A stretch of DNA of 64,000 nucleotides, from the NCBI GenBank assembly GCA_022385805.1, contig MU277703.1, positions 1 to 64,000 of the forward strand, given 5' to 3'. The notes below the pieces were generated by a model. That model was given only the letters and a program-made list of their open reading frames with translations, searched no databases and was not told where the DNA came from. Of this stretch, positions 35,454 through 46,392 are shown in pieces. Source of the stretch: Pilatotrama ljubarskyi. Taxonomy: Eukaryota > Basidiomycota > Agaricomycetes > Polyporales > Polyporaceae. Both the position numbers and the translations under genes were made by a program. Each line of letters begins with the position of its first letter. The first letter of the stretch is position 1.

Positions 35454-35528
35454 ATGCCTGACTCGTTCAGCTCGGGCGGGCTCCCAGCTGCGAAGCTTTT
35501 GACTTCCGCCTCGGTGCGCTCAGATTGA
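35454..35528 (+). pseudogene. Possible third, 5'-only remnant of the array
   Basis: A 24-codon frame beginning MPDSFSSGG starts with the same 11 bases (atgcctgactc) as copies 1 and 2 and lies 220 bp downstream of copy 2 on the same strand. After the first residues no similarity to the ectodomain can be followed, and a TGA closes it. It may be the stub of a third copy or a chance match; its position in line with the other two is the main argument. Confidence 0.35.
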
Positions 35529-36587
35529 CAAGCACTCCACTTACTCCTCCAGTCATGACCACTTCGGCAGTACTTCTCCACTCTTCCCTTCCTCCAGCAG
35601 AGCACCCAGCACAGTACTACTCAGGCGGCGAGCTAATATTTAGGTGAGAAATCGGGACTCTCGAGGACCGCATATATAGCCTGTGGATGGGGAAGTATGC
35701 TAAACACCGTGTATGTAAATACTATTGCTACAGTAACGTCGTGGAGTCGCCCGACCAGGTACCGTATGCGTGTGTGCGGCGCACGCCGGCAGAGAACAGC
35801 GCGTTACTGTTACAACGTCTAGTGGTCGAAGGTCGTAAAAATAGGGAGTGCTTATGTTCATGCGTAAGCACACGTCGTGGGGTAATCCAGGTGAAAGGAG
35901 ACGCGTGGAGATGAGAAGCGCAGAAGGGATCATGACGTGGGGGGAGGGGTGAGGGGAGAAGTGGAAGAAAATAACGAGATGGGAACGTCGGGAAGGGGTG
36001 AAGATGGATGAATGGGGGATAATGCGCGCACGGACGAGACGAGGAGACGTGATGTGATGTGTGGGAGAGAGAGCGACGAAAGCGAGTGGGTGATGCAATG
36101 AGCGAGTGCGCAGCGGATGACGGGGGAGGAAAATGATGGGGTATGCTTGAATAGATACACAGTGGCGAGACACGAGACGGACAACCGAACAACCCAAACA
36201 ACCAGCAGGGAAACCACGGAAGGGAAGAGTAATGCGAGGCCTCTGCACCGGAGCGGGGAAGTCGAGGAGGGAGGGCGGCAGCGGGAAGCAAATATGGCAT
36301 GCCGATCAGCTCCGATCGATCCCCGGTGCGTCCAATTCCGAACTTCAGCCCGTATACTGGGTAGGGACACTCCCAGACGGGAAGTTAGGACGAGGGTGCG
36401 GCAAACGCGGGGACGGCGACGTGGGGAAGGCGACGCGGAGGGAAGGATAGGAGACCTTTTGACAGAACGAACCATGTGTTTCCGCTGCGAAGAAGTAGAG
36501 AGCAGGCCGCGAACGCCTAAAGGGGAGTGTCGCGTGTGTGCGCCCAATTGCTGACAATGACGCGAATCCAAGGGCACGCGGCACGGG
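35529..36587. other. Intergenic region with purine-rich tract
   Basis: 1.06 kb with no supported gene. From about 35890 to 36150 the plus strand is strongly purine-rich (runs of gggag, gaga, ggaag), that is, pyrimidine-rich on the minus strand. Open minus-strand frames across it (35728-36300) encode Ser/Pro/His-rich low-complexity sequence that simply follows the base skew. Confidence 0.5.
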
Positions 36588-37689
36588 TCACAGAGGCGAG
36601 GATTCCGAAGAGGAGAGTGCGGGAGGAGGGGAAGCAGGCGGAAGGGTCGCAGGGAGGCGGGGCGTCTCTTCTGAGGACGGGCGTGCAGATGTCTGAGGGG
36701 ATGGCGAACTAGACCGTGGCGACTCTTCAGTCAGCTTGTCCTCGGCATCAGAGTCTGGATGAAGCGTCCTGGATGAAGAGACGTGGGACAGAGGAGGCTT
36801 GGCATCCAGCATATCGCCGTCATGGTCAACAACGGTGACGTCGCTCGACTGTCGCGCAAAGGGTATCCGTTTCCGCTTCATGTCCAGCGAGTGTGACCTC
36901 TCCCTTTCCGCATCCAGACTTTCGAGCAGGGCGCCGTCCAGTCGACCGCGCGCCCGTTCCTCGGCGACGCGCCCTAGCTTCTCGGTCAGATCGCTGAAGC
37001 TTCCAGCCCGTGGACGGCCTATAGGGGGAGCCTGCAGGGAAGTGTCGAGCGTCCCGGCTTTGTGAAGCCTGCGCTTCTTCACCAAGCTAGGCGGGATAGG
37101 GGGATCGCGTGACTGGAGCTTGGGGTGTGTCGGGGAAAAGCTGCGAGTGTCTCCCCGGGTCCGGCTTGTGAGGGCGCCAGACATGAAGTGTGTGGAGGTG
37201 GACGCCGGAGGGGGCGCCATGGAGGGAAATGCGCTCATGTGGGAGTACAGCGGGGGGATGGACGGCAATGCCGGATCAAAGTCGTAGATGGACGGGAAAG
37301 GTGGAGAACATGTGGCCGGTGGGAAGGGATACTCGAAGCGCGGGGAGACGTCAAAGGGGGTCCCTACGATGGACGAAGGGGAGTGGAGGTTGAGGCTGCT
37401 AAGGTCGAGCCGTGGCTTGACGGATGTTTGAGGGGGTTCCCGGTCGAAAGAGTCCTGGGGGCAGGCCATCAATCAATAAATCAGAAATCGATACTCGAGG
37501 CAAGCGCACCTGCGAAACCGCGTTCCCTTGCTCGACTGGGACAAGAACGACATCGTCCGTGTCAGGGTCCGGAGTAGGGCCCGCCGTACGCTCATGGATG
37601 TTGAGGATGTCCGCATCAGCAAACGCAGACACCACTGAGACCGAGACACGAGAGTCGAGGGGGACACATGTGGACGGGACGGTCGGCAT
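36588..37689 (-). CDS. Unrecognised Ser/Pro-rich protein
   Basis: Two exons, joined in phase 0 by a 55 bp GT-AG intron (donor after NAVSQ, then DSFDREPPQTS). The first ATG on the upstream exon is 37687-37689 (MPTVPSTCVPLDSR); the open frame reaches further up without ATG, so an additional 5' exon is possible. The protein is rich in Ser, Pro and charged residues. A central helical, Arg/Glu-rich stretch reads SFSDLTEKLGRVAEERARGR and is followed by ERSHSLDMKRKRIPF, a likely nuclear-localisation type cluster. Short conserved-looking pieces include LVKKRRLHKAGTLDTSL. No enzyme motif is visible. The acidic Ser/Pro C-terminus ends SSSESSPL. I do not know the family; an intrinsically disordered regulatory protein is the best description. 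Confidence 0.6.
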
Positions 37690-40600
37690 GGGCTCGCGTT
37701 CTAGCCAGGAAAAGACAACCCAGGACTTTGACGATGGCTTGCCAATCGAGCGTTCGCAGAGGAGGGCGGCGACTGTCGATAGCAAGCACGGGAGTTGACG
37801 TCGTTCTCGGGATGGTGGTCGTCGCCTTGTCCGTCGTGGTCGCGGGGAGAGCCCAGGCTGAGAACGGAGGGAGGATGGTCGAGGCTGCCTGTTCCTTATA
37901 GGGACACTACCCCAATCCCATACTTTGGCGGCAGAGCTTACATAAGCATACGCCGATCCCTGCTATGGCAAGTTCCACCACGGCCTTTTCTCTTCTCCAC
38001 ATTTCCGTCGCTTTCGCGTGAGCCTCGGCCTTTCTGCGAGCACCGTCGGCATGCGATGCGACTGCAGCAACGACAAGCAGACAGCCAACGCCGCCGAAAC
38101 AGTCCGACGCCGCCATATCGCAACGCCGGGGAGCGAGCATCCCAATCGTTCAGGCGCCTCGACTCCCGCTCCACAGGCTAGGAACCATCTGTGGTGCGCG
38201 CTGCGCTAGCGACGCTCATCTTGAGCTCACCTAACCCAGTCCTACATGGCCGTGCGAGACGGTTACGTTGTGAATTCCGACCGTGCTCCTCGCGTAAGTC
38301 TAGGCAAGCCCACGTTGTCGCGATACACCCACCACGCGCGACGTCATGTACGCTCACACATCTATCTGCTGCTCCCGCAGACCACTGCTTGCTTTGCTGC
38401 ATCCATGACCAGCGACTGAGCGCACGGACCCCGTCAGGCGCGATTCTGCGCCGCCGTGCGCCTCTTTGGAAATTAATATTGTTGCTAGGCCACAAGTAGT
38501 TTCCTACGCTCCCCCGCACCGATCACATGTGAGCCGCCGCTCGGTGGCGTCTCCCGCCCTCCCCGCATCGGCGCATCTCGGCACCCGCCCAATCCGCCTC
38601 TTCGGGAAGCACACGCGCACCCAAACCAGCCAATCGGCGCCCTCCTGTCGCGCCTCGGTCCCGCCCGGCTAGCGACAAAGCAGTGCTCACACTTCCTTTC
38701 GAAGTTTCGCATGGCGGCCTGTCTCAATATGGAAAGTGTCGCGCTCGGTCACGGAACTCCTCCTATGCTGAACCCTCGATGTCGACTATTCATATCGCGT
38801 GTTGGACCCTTGTTCACTCCTGTCGACCTTTAGGACGGAGAAACCACCGAGCGGTCATTATACATATCTGTCGGCCGACAGACTTCCGCCCAATATGAGC
38901 AGCAGTCTCGAACCTGGAACGCAAGAGGTTATGCGTCCCGTTTGCCTCCCGTTCTTCGCCGCATCCGGTCGTGTTCCGCGTTTTCTCAGTTTTTACGACG
39001 GTATGGCTATCGTCCGTCAAGCCGATCACCCCTCGCGATTTATCGGAATAGCTATCCGTCATCCTCACGCAAACATGCGCTTTGAAAGTGCCTTCAAGGC
39101 GAGGTTCCTTCGTCGATCGATTGAGCCTGAGAGGTGAGCTTTTCAAAACCATCGGAGGCTGTCAAGTTCAACACTCACGCTTTGTGACTCGCTTCTCCCG
39201 CGGCGCGTTCGCGGTTATCACTAGCCGATACCATCCGCTCAGCGGGTACATGCGGCTTCGCAGGGCGAGCTGCTGAGCTTCAGTGGAACCGGTAGCACTC
39301 CGTCTATGTGTCAAACACAGGGTCCTCTGGGTACTTCCTGCGCCCGCCTCACTGACAGCTTCGAGGTCATTTAGTCTGTACTCGGACCGCGTTTTTGCTC
39401 CATAGGAAGATGCAGAGCTCGGTGAGTGATTTCTTCCGCGCGAGATGCAGGTCAGGTGCACGGCTAACTCCACTGACATGCTTCTTCCAGCACTTGGGGG
39501 CGTTGGAGAAGCCTTGCACGTCCGCCACGAAGCAACTCCCAGTGTCCGCGAGCCTCAGCGGACTCCGCTCGGGGTTCAGGAAACTCAGCACCGTGGTTCA
39601 TTCCCTCGCGGCAGATCGCAGGGACAATCGCCATGGGTCTTCCCCTTGTGCAAGCGCATACAGGATCAGCGGTGCTGTTCGACCCTCCCTGATCACGGTA
39701 AATTGTGGATTCCTCGGGCAAGCACCGAGGAGACAACGTGCCCTTGACTCTCGCAGCAGTTGAGCTACTGTAGTTTGATCTGCCAAGCCTATGCATATTT
39801 CAGCTGATGTTCTGATTTGTCCCCCGCACCAGCTCATCGGTGGAATCAATGTGGAGGCAAGCACGGGGCACATCCAGCCACATTGTTATCGCCGCTCTAC
39901 CCCCGCTTGCCCATCCCGCCGCCGCGGCCACCATCAGACTTCCTGCGACGCGCACCGTCCCCGGCGGCAACCCAGATCTCATTCAGTCGCCTCTCGTCTT
40001 CGCACGAGACCGCGAGCCTGCGCCCGCGCAGACCTCCTGACTGCGGCCAAGTGCAGGAACAAGGCCGTCACACGCGCACCTCACGTACACTGGGTGCCTT
40101 GCGCGTCACGTAAAGCCCTCCGTGCGCATCCCGCACTATTTTCTCGCTTTTCTTATGCCCAATTGATTCCGCGATCATGTGTGGACAGGCGGCATGTGCG
40201 CTGTACCGGTGGGCTGGAGCGGACTCGGAGGACGGCGAATGTGGCCGGATGATCCATCTCGCAACAAGGCCCATCGAGTGTCTTGGCGCGTTACGGGACC
40301 GACGGTTGCCGCCGGGAAGATGGGCAGGCTTTCTGGAACACGTCCAACAGCTGTCAATATGCGGATACATTGAACGCAGTCTGTGTATCCTCCCTTGTTC
40401 GGCACCCCCGGGCGCGGGATAACTATCCTGCTCGGGCATAGACCCGGTGATGCGTAGACTGAGTTGCTGATGGGGATACTTGACCTGGTAACAAGCTTAT
40501 CCCATGTGTACGACCCTGTAGGAACCGCTAGCGCTAATGAGATATCTCTCCTAGACCTGCTTGGGTACCTTGAGCTCTGGCAGATTGCAACGTTACCGTC

Positions 40601-40998
40601 AGCACCAGACACCCAGCTCCTCAGACCGAGAATGACTGCTAGGGCGAATTTGATACGACAGTCTGGATGGCTACCTATCCGGCAGAGGGACTATGGCATC
40701 ACGCCTACATGCGATGGCCACTGTGATATGATACTACATCAGCACCCAATCCCCCGGGGGCAGCGCGACGGTGTGCCTCAGTGACAATCCGGGACATCTT
40801 CACTTAGTTGGAACAACATCAACTTCATTCGATGATCATCGCGACATGTAAACGACTGGCCATATCATACATATTTATTTAACACGTTATCATCGAGACA
40901 TACAACATCCCTAACGTCCTATGTAACTCGTAACCTAAACGAAGACCAGAACGAGACTGTGACCAAAAAAGGGTAGAGACACGGACAACTCGCGTTCT
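37690..40998. other. Gene-poor region, no supported gene
   Basis: 3.3 kb with only short frames. A minus-strand frame at 39598-39873 (containing LLGACPRNPQFTVIREGRTA) has somewhat protein-like composition and could be a relic, but no domain is recognisable and the neighbouring frames do not extend it. The left edge should contain the promoter of the gene ending at 37689. Confidence 0.45.
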
Positions 40999-43311
40999 TT
41001 AAGCCGGTCCCACGACAACAGGCTTGGTCTTGCTCAGGCGGGCGATCGTCTCGTCGTCTAGGTCCAAGTGGGCCTTCACGAGGTCGGGCGGAGTCAGCGC
41101 GAGCCACTGCGAAGCGTCCGCTCAGCCTGCGGGTATTCCGTGAAGCTCTGTTATTGAGCACGCACCTGGTTCAAGCTGATATCCTGGTAGCGGTCGGTGT
41201 TGAAGATCTCGAGGAAGCGGAGCGTGCTATTACCGGTGTTCTCGACGTAGTGACCAAAGGAGGCAGGTACAAAGCCGACATCGCCAGCCTAGAATTTGTG
41301 AGCAATGGTGAACGGGACGCCAGGAGATGACATCGTACGTCGTAGTTGAACGTGCGGGCGTTGCTGCTGGAGGCGAAGAGCGTCACGCGTCCTTGACCCT
41401 CGCTGTCGCTCAAGATGAGCCATAATGCTCGCCAACAGGATGAAGGCCTCCACGTACAGGTAATAGGTCCACTCGTCCTGCGTCGGGTGCCACTGTACGC
41501 GCGTCAAGAACTATTTCTGTCCGGACTCATCTGCGAAGATCACTCACGTGCAGCTCCCTAAGCGGTATGTTCAAATGAGCACGGCGTCTGTTACAGCGAG
41601 ATGAGATACACGCACCTCATCGCGCCGGGCTCGACGGTAACCTCGGCAACGGCGATAGCCTGGGAAACAGGGAACGTCGTCGAGTCGACGACTTTGACTG
41701 AGCCGCCGTCCAACTCTGTTGCCTTCACTTGGGAGAGCTTGAAAACGAACGGACTCGGTACTGTGCCCTGGGGGTCGGAGACGGCCTTCGCATCATCCGG
41801 CGGTGGTGCTGCGGGTTTATTACGTTAGCACATTGTCTGAGCACGCTCCTATGCCGCAGACACGAACCACTCGGAAAGATGTAAAGCTGCCGCGAGGGGA
41901 TGTGATCAAAAGCGGAGATGTTCGTCTTGAAGTTCTTTGCGAGCACCTCCTTCGGAACGTGCGCGAGCCAATCCGTGAGCTGGAATAACATCAGCACATG
42001 CTCCTTGCGCTAAGAATAGGACCGCTGCGCACCAAGAAGGTGGAGTCCTCGCTGAAGGCGCCGTCGTCGAAGACCTGGCAGCAAAGTCAGGACATTGACC
42101 CCGCGTCGCAGAGGGACGAAGAAGCGCACCAGCAGGAATTCCGTGCCGTCCGGGTCATCATCGGTCGCCTGGAGGGAGTGCGGGATGCCAGGCGGGAAGT
42201 ACCAGAGGTCGCCCGCAGACTGCCGTGTTCAGCCGATGGTCAGCGCAGCCGTGGCATGACCGCGAAACGGCAAAACACATACGGCAGTACCAAGGTAATT
42301 CTGCCCATCGCTGTTGATGGCCGTCACCTGAACGGATCCCTGTGCCATACGTCATCAGTACGAGCCAGAAGTTAGGTTAGATGCAGTCAACCTTGATAAC
42401 GTATGACCACTAGCAGGCACAAAAGTCAGTCATCCGTGCAACCTGTAGCAGCCTAGAAGCCTCACCTCGGCCGTCTTATGCCAATGGAGCTCGCTATGGA
42501 GATGCACAAGATTCAGTCGCGGCCACGTGCAGATGGGCAATGCGAGACCTACCGAATCGCGCCGGGCTCAAGCCGCATGTTGACACCAGCCATGGCTTCG
42601 AAGCCGGTCAGAATACCTTATAACGCGATAAAGTTCAAAGCCACTTACACTGCGCTATAGGCATTACATCGACTGCAAACACGTCATCAGACCTTGGTCG
42701 CTTGGGTAAGGGAAATTCCTACCGTTCTGCTGACGAGCCCAACCCCCGGTCTGCAGGCGATTGTGGCTCAGAGCGAAGGGCCATTTGGCATTCTGACTGC
42801 CGTAAAGGGGTTAGCAAGCTCCATTGCACGATGGTAATGCCGGGTAATATACGCACACGCTACCCTCGTCCGTAGTCGGAGGTGCTAGTAGGTCTGGGTT
42901 CTGAAGAGCAATGGGCACGTTCTGTGGTCCCATGATGGACGCGCCGAGCGTGTCGCGGATGGGCTCAGGGTTGCTAGTGGAATCCTCGCTCCATAAAATC
43001 CCGTTAGGGTCGTCGCTGGCGAAGGGAACCGTGGCGGAGGCCGGTTCAGCGGAACCGGTGCTGGACGGTGTGCTGGACGGTGTGCTGCTCTTGGTGTGGG
43101 CCAGGGCGCTGGATGCGCTGGATGCTGCGGAGGTCCCCGAAGCAAACGCACTGGATACTGCAGAGCTCGCCGAAGCGAACGCAGTGGATGCCTCCGAGCT
43201 CGTGGGTACCGACGCGCTGCTCCCAGGTGCAAAGGAAACCACCGCAGGCGCTGCGGATACCCACTTGGCGAGGAGGACTACGCAGAGGATGGCCGTGCCG
43301 AAGGTGAGCAT
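40999..43311 (-). CDS. Oxalate decarboxylase, secreted bicupin
   Basis: Manganese enzyme converting oxalate to formate and CO2 outside the cell. The start ATG 43309-43311 begins a signal peptide ([20 protein letters not shown]), followed by an unusually long Ser/Ala/Thr-rich stretch of about 75 residues. More than ten introns of about 50-60 bp are removed to give roughly 485 residues. Cupin 1: [14 protein letters not shown] supplies HxH and E, and [15 protein letters not shown] the last His. The active-site lid after the first cupin reads SEDST; a Glu here (SENST in Bacillus OxdC) is the mark of decarboxylase rather than oxidase activity. Cupin 2: [15 protein letters not shown] and [13 protein letters not shown], again a full HxH-E-H set. 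The C-terminus is [12 protein letters not shown], stop TAA 40999-41001. A TATA box lies 70 bp upstream. It likely detoxifies oxalate secreted during wood decay. Confidence 0.95.
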
Positions 43312-43380
43312 TGCGTATCTTGCCGAGTACGACACAGAAAGAGCTGGACGAGCTGACTACACCTCGCCGCAGACCCATGC

Positions 43381-43388
43381 CTTTTATA
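43381..43388 (-). promoter_or_regulatory. TATA box
   Basis: Minus strand reads tataaaag, 70 bp upstream of the oxalate decarboxylase ATG; the clearest TATA box in the window and a sign of a regulated, highly induced promoter. Confidence 0.65.
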
Positions 43389-46300
43389 CGAGTCAAGGTG
43401 GGTATCTGAGAGCGAATGAGCGAGCCCCAGCACGTCAGGCGGGTCGTGTGTCACAAGGTACACCACTGGCGAATCAATGGTACGGGGGAAAACGGGCAGT
43501 CGCAGAGTCGATGGGATGCATCGCGAAGTGTCGGTCGGTTGACAGCAGCAGGAGATGCAAAGACCCCAGGATGGCATCGACGTCAGAAGCTTTGTGCCAT
43601 CAAGTCGGATACCATGCCCCGGCACAAGCGACTAGGATTCCGAGTGAAGTACGGCACTGCGCCCGTCCTCCGCCGTCCTCCGCCCGGTCTAATGTGCAGT
43701 TGTCACGATGGTATGTGGTCAGTGCGGTCATCGATGACGGTGTAGTACGTGACATGCTGCCGAGCGGAGGCATACTGCTGGCAGGTACTCACAGTAGCAT
43801 GATAAGCGAATATCCCGGCCATTGTCCATCACATTGTCAGAGTAAGCCGGCAGTATTGAATATTCTAAACGAGACCGCCGCTTGCACCTTACGAATCAGA
43901 GAGCTGGTCACATTCTGAGACAATCATGTGGGCGCACCGTGTCCTAAATATATCCGAAAACTGGGATGAATCGTGCACAATCATCGCCGCTCGTTACCGG
44001 CACCCGAGAAGACACAGCTTCGGCACAAAGTGGGAGCTGCAATGGGATTGCACGCGACACCTTCCACCAGCAGCTCCCCTGAACGACGTGTCAGCCCGTC
44101 GTGAGTAGAGATCCAAGAGCATACTCAACGAGTATGGTCCGCTCTTCCATCTGCCGACAGACCTTCGGTGGCCATACCGCCCGAAAGTGGAGGTCCGCGG
44201 GGATGGTTATGCGGATACTGTACTTGAATCCGACGAGCGGCTATGGTATGCTATGAATAGCCGTATGGAATACTAAATTAAGACGGTACCCCTACCTGAG
44301 TAGTCGCTTAGCCTTGATTGTATGATATGGGGCTTGATATGGTCGACTTACGCCTGTGGGGAAGGAGCAGAAAGATACAGAGTGGGATGTTTTCTTCGAT
44401 GTTCGCACAGGTAAAGAAGCCCAGAAAGTCTGCTGCTATGCCTTGAGCGTCCGGCAACGAGGTAACAAGGGCTTGCCCAAACTCGCAGTGGCAGGAGACT
44501 TGACGCAGCCCAAATTGGCGCATACCGCTTGCGCATGCGTGCCTGCAAAGATACGCCTAGATCTCGGCGCATTATGCTTGTGTGCCAGTCATCGCCGCCG
44601 TGATACTGTCACCTAGATGAGACTGCAACCCGCGATGGTCGTGCGCGTCTCATATTCCCCGCAGAACTCACCCTCATCGCGTGAAATCATCACGTCACAC
44701 AGGCTAGTAAGAAGAGGCATATCAGAAATCGGCGTGGTGAAGCCAAGGGAAAGTTAGCTAGGAACGTACCGTCGAAGCCGCCGCGCAAGCAACGGTCTGT
44801 TCCGTAGGGATGCAGTCGAAGACGCAGCGCATGGGTATCGGAACAGTTCGCAACTGAGTTATGATTGCAGGGGGCTCTGATGTCGGGAGAGGTGACAAGC
44901 GAGGGCTTCCGGTCGTATCGTGTCCATGCGGGTGAGCATCGCAGCCTCCGGGATGCTCCTGGCGGTATACTCAACCTCACCGTGGTCGGTACAGCGTAGC
45001 AGAGGCCGCCCCGATGGGGGACACGACCGTGCCCAAGCGCACCAATGACCTGATGATCCAGGGCATCGAGTACGTCCGTCAGCCGCATAAGACCATCTCT
45101 CCAAATCTGCACATACCGGACTGCCAGCAGCGTATCACCCCATCATTTGTCTGGCATGTCTGCCGAATCGGTAGCGGAGATAGATTGTGGGTCTAGCACT
45201 GCACAGTGCAGTACGTCGGCGCACGAGAGAGGGGACTCGGATGGTCACTGTATCGACGGTCGCTGTCCAAAGTCTAGCCGGGATGCTTGTTGGGTGTACG
45301 CTCGGGCCTGAACTAAGAGGAAAGGGTGGGCAATGTGGTGGATTCGAGAGAAGGATGTCTCAATACTATACCTGCCTCGTAGAGAATGCCAAGCAGACTT
45401 GGCAGGGTCTGTGAGCGCACGCAGTCGCGAGAGAAGGTGAGCACTCGCTGCCAAGCTCGCGCCAAGGCCTCTTCGAGCGCACAGCGTCCAGCCCAGCGGG
45501 CTCATCCCCACGCTGAGCGAGCAGGTAAAGACTCAATAGACTCCTCATTCAGCCGCGTGTACCGTCGTTTGAGTCCCTCCACAACCATACGCTGCTGCAA
45601 TGTTGCGTGGAGTTCAAGCCTGGAACTCTCCACCCTCAGCCCCGACCCCGAATCTGCTCCGGCGAACAAGTCTGCAAACCGACTCAACCCCGCCTGCGCC
45701 ATACAGGAAGGGCGGCCTCCGAATTCGCTGCAGAAAATCCGCACAGCGAGCAATATGTGAATCATGCATCACATCCGAGTCAGCTTCATATTCCTGAAGC
45801 TTCGCCGTGGACTCACTAGAGGGACCATCTGATACGTGCCCCACTGCACCTCGGTGAATCCTCGTAGGAGGTTGCTTGCTGGCCGGGAGCAACTCGGGTG
45901 ACCCGATGAGGGTCATCCCGACCACGGATGGGATGGGAGGACTCGGATCCTCAGATAGTAGTTGAGGTCACCGTGTCTGGAACGGACGCTTAGTACAGCT
46001 CCCGCGTCTGCCTCCGACGAGGCACAGCGTCCCGCGACGACCCGACCGATCGTGCAAACGCATGTGCACCGGGCTTCCCCGCCACTTCCGCGAGGAACGG
46101 CAGTGCTTCTCGAACGAACCTTGAGCCATGGGACTGGTAGGCCCTTTGCGGGGATCGAGAGGCACGAGCGGACTACATGACATGCCAGTGGGAATCTGTA
46201 TGAGCGCTCTCGGCAGTACGACATGGACACCGTGCGGAGACCAATGGCATCTTGACACAACGTGCAGAATCGTAAAGATTTTCTGCGACTACAGTGGAGG

Positions 46301-46392
46301 AGAGCAGATATACCGGTACTAATCGTACTGCAAAAAGATCATTATGAATGACGACGACGCGGGCGAGGGTACGATAGATCACTCACGAGTCA
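43389..46392. other. Intergenic region, possible short relic gene
   Basis: 3 kb without a gene I can firmly support. The only piece with coding character is on the minus strand between 45702 and 45245 (listed separately). Frames at 44356-44616 and 44690-45112 have no recognisable feature. Confidence 0.45.
45245..45702 (-). CDS. Possible small helical protein or gene relic
   Basis: ATG 45700-45702 opens MAQAGLSRFADLFAGADSGS and continues with ESSRLELHATLQQRMVVEGL and KRRYTRLNEE, an amphipathic helical pattern with coding-like composition. If an intron from gtctattgag to gcgctcgaag is removed, the frame goes on through GLGASLAASAHLLSRLRALT and DPAKSAWHSLRG to a TGA at 45245-45247. The family is unknown, the 5' part may be missing, and the region around it looks decayed. 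I list it as tentative. Confidence 0.25.

Noticed and set aside
35728..36300. Minus-strand frame encoding a Ser/Pro/His-rich protein
   Set aside because: Its composition follows directly from the pyrimidine skew of the strand; no start context, intron pattern or domain.
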